A stretch of 64,000 nt of DNA from SLRI01 sp942491185 (GTDB taxonomy: Bacteria > Pseudomonadota > Alphaproteobacteria > Geminicoccales > Geminicoccaceae). The DNA is taken from contig CALOAB010000028.1 of the NCBI GenBank assembly GCA_942491185.1, positions 124,001-188,000 of the forward strand, written 5' to 3'. A program made the translations under genes and the position numbers. Positions 43,825-54,989 of this stretch are shown here, in pieces (the stretch's first letter is position 1; every line of letters begins with the position of its first letter). The notes under the pieces were generated by a model. That model was not told where the DNA came from. It saw only the letters and a list, made by a program, of their open reading frames with translations, and did no database searches.

Positions 43825-44853
43825 TCAGCTGGCCGGCGCTTCCATCGACGTGCCGCTGAGTGCAGCGTCCTGGACGGCCTTGCGACGCTCGTCACCGAGC
43901 GGCACCAGACCACGCTCCTGGAGGTAGCCACCGGGACCCATGGCCTCCTCGCTGACATACTCGACGACGAACTCGTCGAGATTGGGAATGGCGCCGCGAT
44001 GCGCGTTCTTGACGTAGAAGAAGAGCGGCCGCGAGATCCCGTACTCGCCGGTCTCGATCGTCTCGGACGACGGGACGACACCCTCGATGGCGGCGCCGGT
44101 CAGCCGATCCTGGTTCTCGTAGAGGAACGAGTAGCCGAAGATGCCGAAGGCGTCGGCGTCGGTGACCAGGCGCTGAATGATCAGGTTGTCGTTCTCACCG
44201 GCCTCGACGAACACGCCGTCGGTGCGCATCCGCTGGCAGACCTCGTCGTGGCGGTCCTCGTCGAGCGCGGTCACCGCCTCGAACTCGCCGCAACCCTCTT
44301 CCATCACCAGCTCGACCCAGGCGTCGCGGGTGCCCGAGGTCGGGGGCGGGCCGTAGACCAGGATCGGCTGGTCGGGGAGCGCTGCGTCGATCTCGCTCCA
44401 ATTGGTGTAGGGGTTGGCGACGATCTCGCCGTCGACCGGCACGTTCTCGGCCAAGGCCAGGAAGAGCTGCGCCTTGCTGACGTCGATGTCGGGCGCCTCG
44501 TTCGAATGCGCCAGCGACAGGCCGTCGAAGCCGATCAGCACCTCGGTGACGTCGGTGACACCGTTCTCGACGCAGAGCGCGTGCTCGGATGCCTTCATGG
44601 CGCGCGAGGCGCCGGTGATGTCGGCGTGGCTCTCGCCGACACCGCCGCAGAAGATCTGCATGCCGCCGCCGGTGCCGGTGGATTCGACCACCGGGGAGGG
44701 CGCGCCGGTCATCGACGAGAACTGCTCGGCCACGGCCTGGGTGTAGGGGAACACCGTCGACGACCCGACGATGCTGATCTGGTCACGTGCCTGGGCGGCA
44801 CCCGCCACGGCGACCAGCGAAACCGCCGAAGCGGTGAGAAGAAGATGCTTCAT
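43825..44853 (-). CDS. pstS: Phosphate-binding periplasmic protein
   Basis: High-affinity phosphate receptor, 342 residues. A signal peptide (LLTASAVSLVAVAGAAQA) precedes RDQISIVGSSTVFPYTQAVA. The phosphate loops follow: VESTGTGGGMQIFCGG, ADITGASRAMKASE and GPPPTSGTRDAWVELVM. The start at 44853 is preceded by an excellent GGAGGAATTC. The frame upstream of it is not coding. A three-repeat Pho box lies 64-96 bases before the start, giving pstS its own PhoB-dependent promoter separate from phoR. Confidence 0.97.
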   Translation of the reverse strand: MKHLLLTASAVSLVAVAGAAQARDQISIVGSSTVFPYTQAVAEQFSSMTGAPSPVVESTGTGGGMQIFCGGVGESHADITGASRAMKASEHALCVENGVTDVTEVLIGFDGLSLAHSNEAPDIDVSKAQLFLALAENVPVDGEIVANPYTNWSEIDAALPDQPILVYGPPPTSGTRDAWVELVMEEGCGEFEAVTALDEDRHDEVCQRMRTDGVFVEAGENDNLIIQRLVTDADAFGIFGYSFLYENQDRLTGAAIEGVVPSSETIETGEYGISRPLFFYVKNAHRGAIPNLDEFVVEYVSEEAMGPGGYLQERGLVPLGDERRKAVQDAALSGTSMEAPAS

Positions 44854-44916
44854 GAATTCCTCCAAAGTCGACACACCATTCGTTCGCGATCCCTGTGTGC
44901 CGCTGGTGTGTTCGAG

Positions 44917-44949
44917 TTTTATGAGCGAATTGTGACAGCCTTGTGACCG
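44917..44949 (-). promoter_or_regulatory. Pho box of three 11-base repeats before pstS
   Basis: On the minus strand: CGGTCACAAGG, CTGTCACAATT, CGCTCATAAAA. Each unit is a 7-base CTGTCAT-like element plus four mostly A/T bases, the classic PhoB site (two units is the minimum). It lies 64-96 bases upstream of the pstS start codon. Confidence 0.85.
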
Positions 44950-44986
44950 TCTGTTGCGGTGCGTCAATCAGGCAGGCGTCAGATGG

Positions 44987-46471
44987 CTACGCCTCAGTTC
45001 GGTCGGCGGGCTGGGGAACAGGTCGTGCCGGGAAATAGATCGTGAAGGTGCTGCCCTTGAGCGGCTCGCTCTCGATCTGGAGCTCGCCGCGATGTCGCCG
45101 GGTAATGTGCTTGACGATGGCGAGGCCGAGCCCCGTCCCGCCGGCATTGCGCGAGCGGGCCTTGTCGACCCTGTAGAAGCGCTCGGTCAGCCGCGGGATG
45201 TGCTCGGCCGCGATGCCCGGGCCCTGGTCGGTGATGCTGACAGCGACCGCGCGCCTGCCAGCGAGGGCTCCGGCCTCGATCGGTGCGCGGTCCAGAACGG
45301 CGGTCTCGACGACCACGGTCTGCTCGCGGCCGCCATACTTGACAGCGTTGTCGACGAGGTTGGTGAAGAGCTGGTGCAGCTGATCCGGCGTGCCCTGGAT
45401 CGGCGGCAATTGCCGCTCGCCCCGTCGCTCGAGCGTGACCCGATGGCTGGCAGCGAAGGGCTGCGCGCTGCCGATCACGCCGGCAATGATGTCGTCGAGG
45501 TCGCAGGTCTCGACCGGCGGCTGGTCGGCGGCGAGCTCGATCCGCGAGAGGGAGAGCAGGTCGTCGACGAGCCGGGTCATCCGCCCGGTCTCCTGGCGCA
45601 TGATGTCGAGAAACTGCTCGCGCGCCTCGGCGTCGTCCTTGGCCGGGCCCTGCAGGGTCTCGATGATGCCGACCAGCGCTGCCAGTGGATTCCTGATCTC
45701 GTGGCTGGCATTGGCGACGAAATCCGAGCGCATGCGCTCGATCATCAGCTGCTCGGTCTCTTCCCTGAGCGCCAGGAGCGCGCCGCTCTGGCGATTCGGC
45801 AGGTCGACTCGCTCGACGTGCGCTGCGAACTGCTTCTTCTGGTCGGCCGACGGGCGAAAGGTGAGATCGCTGGTCGCCTTGCCCTCGAGCGCGGCGCCGA
45901 GTGCGGCGAGCAGGCCCGGGTCGCGCAGCACGAGGCCGATCGCGATGGGGACAGTGTCGACCTTGAAGCTGCGCCGCGCGGCCGTGTTCGCCTGCACCAC
46001 CATCAGCTGGCTGTCGACCAGCAGGATCGGATCGGGCAATGCCTCGACCAGCTGGCCGATCAGCCGTTGGTGGAGCGTGCTCTCGCGCTCGGCCCGACGC
46101 AGCCGGCGAGCCAGCCCTGCCACCGGGCGGATGATGCCGTCGGCCTCTGGATGGCTCGGCAGGCCCGTGCCGTCGGCGCTACCACTGCCGTTGAGGCCGG
46201 CGAGCCAGAGCTCGATGCGCTGGCGCTCCAGGCGACCGGCGACGGCGACGCCAACTGCCGTGGCAATGGCTGCCAGCAGGGCAAGCGCGCCGCGTAGCGG
46301 CCAAGGCCCCGGCGCCAGGGGCAGGACGAGGAGTGCTGCTACCGCCGGCAGCAGCGGCGGCAGCGCCGCGCGCAAGAGCTGTCCGCTATCGCCATGGCGT
46401 AGCCGCTCCAGCATGGTGGCCAGGGAAGCGCGCCAGCTCGGAGTGTCGGTGGTGCTCACGTCGGGCGGCAT
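44987..46471 (-). CDS. phoR: Phosphate regulon sensor kinase PhoR
   Basis: Membrane histidine kinase of 494 residues. Two hydrophobic segments near the N-terminus (LPPLLPAVAALLVLPLA and the ALALLAAIATAVGVAVAG region) lie at about 40-85. A PAS domain follows (VEALPDPILLVDSQLMVVQA). The phospho-acceptor His is in FVANASHEIRNPLAALVGI, and the ATPase motifs are LFTNLVDNAVKYGG, ITDQGPGIAAEHIPR and GGTGLGLAIVKHI. The start is placed at ATG 46471; the frame stays open far upstream, but that is antisense to the next gene. It is intact, although its response regulator is frameshifted. Confidence 0.93.
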   Translation of the reverse strand: MPPDVSTTDTPSWRASLATMLERLRHGDSGQLLRAALPPLLPAVAALLVLPLAPGPWPLRGALALLAAIATAVGVAVAGRLERQRIELWLAGLNGSGSADGTGLPSHPEADGIIRPVAGLARRLRRAERESTLHQRLIGQLVEALPDPILLVDSQLMVVQANTAARRSFKVDTVPIAIGLVLRDPGLLAALGAALEGKATSDLTFRPSADQKKQFAAHVERVDLPNRQSGALLALREETEQLMIERMRSDFVANASHEIRNPLAALVGIIETLQGPAKDDAEAREQFLDIMRQETGRMTRLVDDLLSLSRIELAADQPPVETCDLDDIIAGVIGSAQPFAASHRVTLERRGERQLPPIQGTPDQLHQLFTNLVDNAVKYGGREQTVVVETAVLDRAPIEAGALAGRRAVAVSITDQGPGIAAEHIPRLTERFYRVDKARSRNAGGTGLGLAIVKHITRRHRGELQIESEPLKGSTFTIYFPARPVPQPADRTEA

Positions 46472-46503
46472 GCAGGCATGGCAGCGCGGCTGGTCCGGGG
46501 CGC

Positions 46504-48450
<1,947 letters not shown>

Positions 48451-48603
48451 CGAAGACCTCCTGTCGGAGCAGCGGCAGCGAGACGGCGGACGTGCTCTCA
48501 CATGGTCGATTCGCCGATTTTCTCCTCGCGCGCAATACCAGCTTGCAGCGAGGCGGCGTCACGAACCGTGGAACCAAAGCCTCTCGGCCTGCGTAGCACG
48601 GTG

Positions 48604-49245
48604 ATGCGACACATCCTTTTTGTAACGGGCCTGCTCATGCTTGCCGGCTGCACAGTGCTCGGCATCCGCACCACAGCGGAGCCGTCTTTCACCGTTATCG
48701 ATCGTCCGGCCGAGGCTATCGAGATACGCCGCTACGGCACGCGTGCCGCTGCCGAGGTGCGGCTGGCCAGTGCCGAGCGCGGCGGCGGCACCATGCAGGC
48801 ACAGGGCCGGGCGTTCCGCACGCTCTTCGCCTATATCGACGGTGCCAATGACGGTGGCCGCAAGATCGCCATGACCGCGCCCGTCGAGCAGCGTGCCGGC
48901 GGCAGCACCATCGCGATGACGGCACCCGTCGAAAGCACGACCGAGGACGGCGATCTCGTCATGCGGTTCTTTCTCCCGAACGACCTCACCGCTGCGACCG
49001 CGCCAATGCCCACCGATCCGGCCGTCACCATCGTCGAGCTGCCGGCAACCGACGTCGCGGTCAGCCGCTTCACCGGCTGGTGGAGCGAGGCCGGTCTCGC
49101 CCGTCGGCAGGCCGCGTTGATCGACGCCCTCGACGGCACCGACTGGGTCGCCTCCGGCCCGCCGGTGGGCTGGTTCTACGACCCGCCCTGGACGATCCCG
49201 TTCCTCCGCCGCAACGAGGTGGCGGTGCCGGTCGCGCCTCGCTGA
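48604..49245 (+). CDS. SOUL heme-binding family lipoprotein
   Basis: A 213-residue lipoprotein. The lipobox is GLLMLAGC with Cys16 as the lipid site. The SOUL/HBP fold follows: YGTRAAAEVRLA, then two copies of the motif IAMTAPVE (residues about 80-105), and FTGWWSEAGLARRQAALID. SOUL proteins bind heme or related tetrapyrroles; here it would sit in the envelope. The ATG at 48604 gives the complete signal sequence. It is divergent from the acetoacetyl-CoA synthetase gene. Confidence 0.9.
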   Translation: MRHILFVTGLLMLAGCTVLGIRTTAEPSFTVIDRPAEAIEIRRYGTRAAAEVRLASAERGGGTMQAQGRAFRTLFAYIDGANDGGRKIAMTAPVEQRAGGSTIAMTAPVESTTEDGDLVMRFFLPNDLTAATAPMPTDPAVTIVELPATDVAVSRFTGWWSEAGLARRQAALIDALDGTDWVASGPPVGWFYDPPWTIPFLRRNEVAVPVAPR

Positions 49246-49310
49246 CGGCCGGCCAGGCTGGGTCGATCAGGCCAGCACTGCTAGGCTGGTGCGGGTGCGG
49301 AGAATCGATC

Positions 49311-49616
49311 ATGCGTTCGAGACCAGTTTCGCTACTCGTCATTGCGATCTTGCTGGCCACCCTCCTGGCCAACGGCGGATGGACCGAGGAGCTTCGCCTC
49401 GACGACTCCCAGCTGGGCCAGGTCACTGTCGAGAACGAAGCCGCGGCGTTGCTGGCTGAGCAACGTGAGAGCGACTGCTTCGGTCGTGGTGATCACGTCG
49501 GCGCGCTCACCGATTGCTATCCGGCCAACCTGCCCGACCTCGCCGATCGCAACCCGCTGATCGGCTACCGAGCCATCCTGAAGGCGATCGACGAGCGTCC
49601 ACCGAGTGACCGCTAG
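49311..49616 (+). CDS. Small exported protein of unknown function
   Basis: A 101-residue protein that I do not recognise. The N-terminus SLLVIAILLATLLANGGW is a signal peptide or membrane anchor. The remainder is acidic, with two Cys (ESDCFGRG and LTDCYPAN) spaced to allow a disulfide. A weak GGAG precedes the ATG. Codon use is like that of the neighbours, which favours a real gene. It starts a row of small secreted products between the SOUL and phospholipase-D genes. Confidence 0.6.
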   Translation: MRSRPVSLLVIAILLATLLANGGWTEELRLDDSQLGQVTVENEAAALLAEQRESDCFGRGDHVGALTDCYPANLPDLADRNPLIGYRAILKAIDERPPSDR

Positions 49617-49737
49617 CCGGGCTCGCCGGCAAGCTGATGCCGCTCGCCCGAGGATCGTCGGGCAACGCCGGTATTGGACCTGAAGCCCGCCTCGTCCTAG
49701 ACTTTCGGCATCTGTAACCAAGCGGAGCCGCAGCCCG

Positions 49738-50001
49738 ATGGCCGCACGCAGCATGATCACGGCAGCCCTGTTGACGGTGCTCGGCGCCGTGCCCGGCATG
49801 GCCCAGGACGACCCGACCGACCTGGTCGCCATCGCCATTCGTGACGACGGCCAGCCCTGCACCAACCCGACGGACGCTAAGCGCGACGCAGAGGCCTCGT
49901 CGCCGGACGAGCAGGCCTGGACCATCAGCTGCGACGAGGGCCGCTATCGGGTCAAGTTCATGGGCGACACCGGCGCCGAGGTGACGTCGATCGATGGGTA
50001 G
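49738..50001 (+). CDS. Small secreted protein of unknown function
   Basis: An 87-residue protein: signal peptide AALLTVLGAVPGMAQ (cut near residue 23), then a short mature domain with two Cys (GQPCTNP, ISCDEGRY) and the ending YRVKFMGDTGAEVTSIDG. The mature part has a mild PepSY/YpmB-like look at the end (DTGAEVTSI) but is too short to assign. GGAGCCGCAG lies before the start. Confidence 0.6.
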   Translation: MAARSMITAALLTVLGAVPGMAQDDPTDLVAIAIRDDGQPCTNPTDAKRDAEASSPDEQAWTISCDEGRYRVKFMGDTGAEVTSIDG

Positions 50002-50076
50002 GGCAGTCGCCTACGACCGGCCTTCTGCAAACGCGCGCCGCTCGGCGTTGCTTCACGATATGAAGAACACTTCCGC

Positions 50077-51630
50077 ATGATCTTGTCGCGCCGCCTGGCC
50101 GTCCTTTGCCTGACCCTGCTCACCATTTGCGCGTGCGCATCGACCATCCCCACCGGCTATGAGCGCACGGTTTCTTCAGCGCTGACCGACCCGGGCTCCA
50201 CCGAGCTCGGGCAAGTGTTCGCGGCCGACATCGAAGCGCATCCCGGACAATCCGGCTTGGCACTCATCCCAACCGGCGAAACCGCTTTCCGCGCGCGTAT
50301 CGGTCTCGCCAACCAGGCCGAGCGAACGCTGGATCTCCAATACTACATCTGGGAGGTCGACGACTCCGGCGTTCTCCTTGCCGAGCGCGTCATGCGCGCC
50401 GCCGATCGTGGTGTTCGGGTTCGCATCCTCCTGGATCATGTCACCACCCGAGCCTCAGACCTCGGCTTTTCCTACATGGACCATCATCCGAATGTCGAGA
50501 TCAGGCTGTTCAATCCGTTACTGACGCGCAAGTCGCAGATCTTCGAGTTTATGGCCGATTTCACGCGTCTCAATCATCGCATGCACAACAAGGCCTTCAT
50601 TGCCGACAACGCGGCGGCGATCGTCGGCGGGCGCAATATTGGCGACACCTATTTCGGCGTCCATGAAGACGCCAACTATCGTGATCTCGATCTGCTTGCC
50701 GTGGGGCCGGTCGTGCAGGATGTGTCGTTCAGCTTCGATCGGTACTGGAACAGCGATCTCGCCGTTCCGGTCGATGTGCTGATCGAGGACCGCTTGCCGG
50801 CGCAAGAGGCTCAAGAAAAGTTCGACGAGCTCTACACCCATGTGGCCGACATGAACGACTTTCCCTATCCCGTAGAGACACCGAAGAGCGAGCTGATCGC
50901 GCGCTTGAATGCGTTACGCGACGACCTGGTCTGGGCGAAGGCGAAGGTGCTCTATGACGAGCCCGATCGGATGGCCGACGACGAGGCGACGGTCTTCGAG
51001 GAGCTGGTCCAGTCGGGCGAGGAGAAAGAGCACTATATCGTGGTAGAGGCCGCCTACGTGGTTCCCGACGCCTTTATCATCGAGCGCGCGGCCGACAATA
51101 AAGCAAAGGGCATTCGCCAGCGCCTGCTGACCAACTCGATGGCGACCAACGACGTCGCGGCGGTGCACGCCGCCTACAGCCGGTATCGCTTGCAGCTCCT
51201 GCGCAATGGCGTCGAGCTCTATGAGCTGCGCCCCGATGCCGGCAAGCTGAATGAGAACTGGTCGGCGCTCCGAGGTCGCTCGCGCGCCGGCCTGCATACC
51301 AAGGTCTCCGTCGCCGACGACCGGGTCGTCGCTGTCGGCTCGTTCAACCTCGATCCTCGCTCGTTCAACCTCAACACCGAGATCGTCCTCTTGGTCGAAA
51401 GTGCCGAGCTGGCGGCGCAGGTCCGTGACTACATGGACGGTGGCGTGCTGCCAGAGAACAGCTACCGGGTGATGCTCGAGACGGACGAGGAGACCGGCCG
51501 CGAGCGGGTGGTTTGGATTACCGAGGTGGCCGGCGAAGAGGTGCGCTACGACTCGGAGCCCGGCGTGGGAAGCTGGCAACGCTTCCAGACCTGGCTGCTC
51601 GGGCTGCTGCCGATCGAGGCCTATCTCTAG
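50077..51630 (+). CDS. Phospholipase D / cardiolipin synthase-family lipoprotein (ClsC-like)
   Basis: A 517-residue envelope enzyme. The signal sequence ends in a lipobox-like ICACAS. Two HKD motifs are present: HNKAFIADNAAAIVGGRNIG near residue 170 and HTKVSVADDRVVAVGSFNLD near residue 407, each followed by the expected Gly/Asn-Ser/Asn-x-D region. LDLQYYIWEVDDSG is the usual opening of the first domain. This layout fits ClsC-like phosphatidyl transferases or PLD hydrolases. It may remodel membrane phospholipids. It precedes an unknown lipoprotein and an MscS channel, all membrane-related. Confidence 0.88.
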   Translation: MILSRRLAVLCLTLLTICACASTIPTGYERTVSSALTDPGSTELGQVFAADIEAHPGQSGLALIPTGETAFRARIGLANQAERTLDLQYYIWEVDDSGVLLAERVMRAADRGVRVRILLDHVTTRASDLGFSYMDHHPNVEIRLFNPLLTRKSQIFEFMADFTRLNHRMHNKAFIADNAAAIVGGRNIGDTYFGVHEDANYRDLDLLAVGPVVQDVSFSFDRYWNSDLAVPVDVLIEDRLPAQEAQEKFDELYTHVADMNDFPYPVETPKSELIARLNALRDDLVWAKAKVLYDEPDRMADDEATVFEELVQSGEEKEHYIVVEAAYVVPDAFIIERAADNKAKGIRQRLLTNSMATNDVAAVHAAYSRYRLQLLRNGVELYELRPDAGKLNENWSALRGRSRAGLHTKVSVADDRVVAVGSFNLDPRSFNLNTEIVLLVESAELAAQVRDYMDGGVLPENSYRVMLETDEETGRERVVWITEVAGEEVRYDSEPGVGSWQRFQTWLLGLLPIEAYL

Positions 51631-51689
51631 CGGTTCCGGCGATGGCATTGCCTCGAAGCATTGGGGCTTCCTCTGCCCGGCGCCATCCG

Positions 51690-51732
51690 ACCCGCTTGCC
51701 GGCTTGACGTAGATCCAGAGCAGGCGGCCGAT
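51690..51732 (-). pseudogene. Relic of the BCCT-linked micro-membrane protein (relic 2)
   Basis: The minus strand reads AEIGRLLWIYVKPASGSDG with no start codon or membrane helix left. It matches the end of the fragment at 56329-56469 (AEIGKV earlier, then VLVWIYVKPTSGSA) and the intact peptide at 56537-56668 (WLWIKPASGPL). The matching DNA GGCTTGACGTAGATCCAGA is 19 bases identical between the two relics, 4.6 kb apart. Confidence 0.55.
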
Positions 51733-51879
51733 CTCGGCGGCGGCCGTTCGGCGACCGCGGACACGATTGTTTCCGCGGCGATAAAGCAGGGCGACGCTCG
51801 GCTCGCGACGCTGCTATCCCCTGAGCTGGGCAACCGGTTGCGAGAGGCGCCATTGAAGGATCGTGTGAGAACCAGCGGC

Positions 51880-53082
51880 ATGGCGGCGCGGCTGCGTCGC
51901 TGCAGCAACGCCCTGGTGGCGATCACCATGGCCGCCATCGCCTCGGCCTGCGCCGGCCCGCCGGTGCTGGAGAGCCAGGTGCTCGGCTATGACGAGATTA
52001 CCAAGTCGCTGAATGAGCAGCAGCTGCTGATCAACATCGCCCGGATTGCCGGCGGTGAGCCCGTCCACTTCACCTCGACGTCGAGCATCGCCGCGACCTT
52101 CGACTGGACGGCCACGCTCGGGGTCGGCGGCGAGATCGACGGCTCGAACATCCTCAACTTCAACCTCGGCGGCAGCGTCTCCGAGAACCCGACCTTCAGC
52201 ATCTTCCCGGTATCCGGAGACGACTACACCAGGCAGTTCCTGACCCCCTTCACCGACACGGTGTTCGAGTTCCTCGTCTTCCAGGCTGCCCACATCAGCC
52301 AGGTGATGCGGCTGATGGCGTCGGGGATCGAAGTGCAGGGCGAAGACGGGACCTTCCGCCGGTTCATCGAGAACAATCCGATTCGGCCGGACGAATACGC
52401 GGAATTCCGGCAGATCGCGGCCCGGCTGCAGGCGCTCAATCATAACCGGCAGCTCTTCGTTCGCTCCCTCGTCTTCAACGAAACGCTGCTATCCGGCCTG
52501 ACCGCGGCGCCGAGCGCCAATGACGTCATCAGCGGCTTCGACCAGGGACTGCGCTGGCAAAGGACGCCGGATGGCACCTACGAGCTGACCGGGCTGGTCA
52601 GTGGCCGGGTGCTGGTCGCCAACTACGATCCCATGACGCTGACCGACGCCGAGCGCTTCGAGCTCAACCAGCAGATCGAGCGCAACCCGAGCGGCTTCGT
52701 CTTCCTCGACATCAGGCCCGACGGACCGGGTGGCGACCAGCCGCTGCGCGGTGCCATCAAGCTGCGCAGCCTCTATCTGATCCTGGCCTTCCTCAGCCGT
52801 GGCATCGAGGCGGCGCCCGAGCACCCGGCGGCAGCGGACGCAGCAGCACCGCGCCGGGCATCCGATGCGCCGGGCGATCCGGAGCCGGTGCTGACGATGC
52901 AGATCAATATGACGCGCGAGGAGCCGGCCGACGGCGTGCCCGCCGTTCGTTTTCGAGACCACTACTACTCGCTGAACGATACGCCTTGGGACCGCTTCTC
53001 GTTCACGATCCTGAACATCCTGGCCCAGACGGCGGTGGGCGAGGTCGAGAACGTCGGCGTACCCATCACCATCGCCAAGTGA
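51880..53082 (+). CDS. Lipoprotein of unknown function
   Basis: A 400-residue protein with signal sequence VAITMAAIASACAGPP, whose SAC is a lipobox-like site. The mature part begins LGYDEITKSLNEQQLLINIA, then FTSTSSIAATFDWTATLGVG. A low-complexity Ala/Pro/Asp stretch lies near residues 305-330 (PEHPAAADAAAPRRA). A final domain has HYYSLNDTPWDRFSFTILNI. I do not recognise the family for certain. It follows the PLD gene by 249 bases and is convergent with mscS. An upstream ATG at 51661 would spoil the signal peptide. Confidence 0.7.
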   Translation: MAARLRRCSNALVAITMAAIASACAGPPVLESQVLGYDEITKSLNEQQLLINIARIAGGEPVHFTSTSSIAATFDWTATLGVGGEIDGSNILNFNLGGSVSENPTFSIFPVSGDDYTRQFLTPFTDTVFEFLVFQAAHISQVMRLMASGIEVQGEDGTFRRFIENNPIRPDEYAEFRQIAARLQALNHNRQLFVRSLVFNETLLSGLTAAPSANDVISGFDQGLRWQRTPDGTYELTGLVSGRVLVANYDPMTLTDAERFELNQQIERNPSGFVFLDIRPDGPGGDQPLRGAIKLRSLYLILAFLSRGIEAAPEHPAAADAAAPRRASDAPGDPEPVLTMQINMTREEPADGVPAVRFRDHYYSLNDTPWDRFSFTILNILAQTAVGEVENVGVPITIAK

Positions 53083-53085
53083 GCA

Positions 53086-53099
53086 GCGCCACGGCGCTC
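53086..53099. terminator. Short hairpin between convergent genes
   Basis: AGCGCC-AC-GGCGCT, directly after the lipoprotein stop and before the end of mscS. Weak, no T-run. Confidence 0.3.
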
Positions 53100-53120
53100 T
53101 CGCCAGTCTGCAACTCTCGC

Positions 53121-54872
53121 TCAGGCGACGCGACCGGGCTCGGCAGCCGCGCCACTGTCCTGCGCGACGTCGGTATCAATCCCCTTGTCGCGCGTGAAGT
53201 ACGTCGTCTGTGAGGGGAACGCGAAGGAACTGCCCGCGGCGGTCACGATGTCGGCGATGCGCAGCAGGAGCTCCTCCTGGATCTCGAGAAAGCTGTCCTG
53301 GTCGCGGCAGTACAGGTAGGCGAAGATCTCCACATCGAGGGAATAGGCGCCGTAGCCGACGAACCGTACCCGTGCCGGCGCCGGCGTCACCTTGATGTGC
53401 TCAAAGAGCATCTGGCGCAGCTCCGCTAGAATATGGCGGAGCTGGTCCGGGGTGGTTTCGTAGCGGAGGCCCAGGACCGTCTTGAGCAAGCGCTGATCGC
53501 GTGCCGCGAAATTGTCCAGTTGCATCTGCGAGAATTCGGCGTTGGGGATGGTGACGATCGTCCGCTCCAGCGAGCGAACCCGTGTCGACCGCAAGCCGAT
53601 CTGCTCGACGGTGCCGATCTGGTCGCCGTAACGGCAGAAGTCGCCGACCCGCACCGGCCGGTCCGCGAACAGGGTCAGGCCGCCGATGATGTTCTCCAGG
53701 GTCGGCCGGATGGCGAGCGCAATGGCGAGACCGCCGACGCCGAGACCAGCCACCAATGGGGCGATCGGGATGCCGACGGCGCCCGCCGCATAGATGGCGA
53801 GATAGACGAGGATGACGATGCTGATCAAACGGAAAACGATCCGCAACAGGGCAGCGTCGAACCGACGCTTTTCCGTTGACCCTTCCTGACTGAACGCGAC
53901 ACCGTCAGCGAGCCGTGAGGCGACCACCAAAGCGAGCCAGGCGAGGCCACCCACCTGCACGGTGAGCGCAATGTACGACACCGCTGCCAGCGCAACTTCG
54001 TTCAGTCCGATGGCCTTGATCGAAACACTCTTGACGAGATCGGCAATCAACACGGCCAAGAGCAATGCCAAAGGCGTGCCAAATCTGACGGTCGGCCGGG
54101 CCAGCCGCTGCCTTTCATCCCATTGGGCACCTAGCCGATACGCCAGCCAGATCACACACGCTGAGATGGCGAGCAGCAATAATCCAGCAATCCACTGCCA
54201 AATTCCTTGTCCGAACACGACCCGTTGCGCCCAGTCAGGGAACACGTCTGGAAAATCCCGCGAAATCCACGGCCCAGGGGTCGAGATGTATTCGTTGTAC
54301 AACCCGACATTCGCGCCCGCCTTGTAGGGGAGATCCTGCGCCAACGCATAATAGTCATTGAGATTGGCGACCGTCTCTTTCGTGAAGAGGAATTGGCCAG
54401 CGTTGGGTCCATCGGCGATTTGGGCGATCTCGATCTTCGTATTGGGAACGGTCCAGCGCACGATCCCCTCTTGGGCAACCTGCTCATCGTTCGGAATGGC
54501 GCTGAACGGCGGTAGCGCCACCCGGTCGAGGATTTCCTTCAGTAGGACCATCTTGGTGATAACGGTCGTGGAACGATCGATAGCATTGATCTCGCTGAAG
54601 TCGAATGTATCAGCGGCGCGCAACAGCAGCCTGGCGATCTCGGCATTGGGCTTGTCGGCCTGCCAGGCCTCCACGGCCGTGGTGATGTCGCGAAGGTAGG
54701 TGCGGAAGGTGTCGCGCGGACTCGACGTGTCCGCCGACCGCAACGGATACGGATCCTCGACGGCGCCAAGTATCGCGCCAAGATCGACGGACTGTGCCGA
54801 TAGTTGAGACGCGGGTAGCATCAAGACCAGGGCCAATACCCAGAGAGCGTGCCTGAGGGCAATCTTGATCAT
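53121..54872 (-). CDS. MscS-family mechanosensitive channel with large periplasmic domain
   Basis: Inner-membrane channel of 583 residues, opening under membrane tension. A signal peptide (ALWVLALVLMLPASQLSA) leads into about 190 residues of periplasmic domain. Several helices follow, beginning at WIAGLLLLAISACVIWLAYR. The pore helix region is IAPLVAGLGVGGLAIALAIR, followed by PTLENIIGGLTLFADRPVRV. The C-terminal cytoplasmic vestibule includes VPIP-like PNAEFSQMQLDNF and VEIFAYLYCRDQDSFLEIQE. The start ATG 54872 is preceded by GGAAGGAA. It probably protects against hypo-osmotic shock. Confidence 0.92.
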   Translation of the reverse strand: MIKIALRHALWVLALVLMLPASQLSAQSVDLGAILGAVEDPYPLRSADTSSPRDTFRTYLRDITTAVEAWQADKPNAEIARLLLRAADTFDFSEINAIDRSTTVITKMVLLKEILDRVALPPFSAIPNDEQVAQEGIVRWTVPNTKIEIAQIADGPNAGQFLFTKETVANLNDYYALAQDLPYKAGANVGLYNEYISTPGPWISRDFPDVFPDWAQRVVFGQGIWQWIAGLLLLAISACVIWLAYRLGAQWDERQRLARPTVRFGTPLALLLAVLIADLVKSVSIKAIGLNEVALAAVSYIALTVQVGGLAWLALVVASRLADGVAFSQEGSTEKRRFDAALLRIVFRLISIVILVYLAIYAAGAVGIPIAPLVAGLGVGGLAIALAIRPTLENIIGGLTLFADRPVRVGDFCRYGDQIGTVEQIGLRSTRVRSLERTIVTIPNAEFSQMQLDNFAARDQRLLKTVLGLRYETTPDQLRHILAELRQMLFEHIKVTPAPARVRFVGYGAYSLDVEIFAYLYCRDQDSFLEIQEELLLRIADIVTAAGSSFAFPSQTTYFTRDKGIDTDVAQDSGAAAEPGRVA

Positions 54873-54989
54873 GCTATGCTGTTCCTTCCTGATCGCACCC
54901 TCGTCTCCGGCTGCTGACGCCCGTTTCACGGATTGGAGCCTGTGCCGCCGGGAGGCGGTCCCGGGAAATGGCCGGATAATTCCTTTGCA

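Noticed and set aside
42026..43927. 633-codon open frame on the plus strand opposite pstA and pstC
   Set aside because: Antisense shadow of two clear permease genes; the translation is a charged, His/Arg/Asp-rich string typical of such artefacts.
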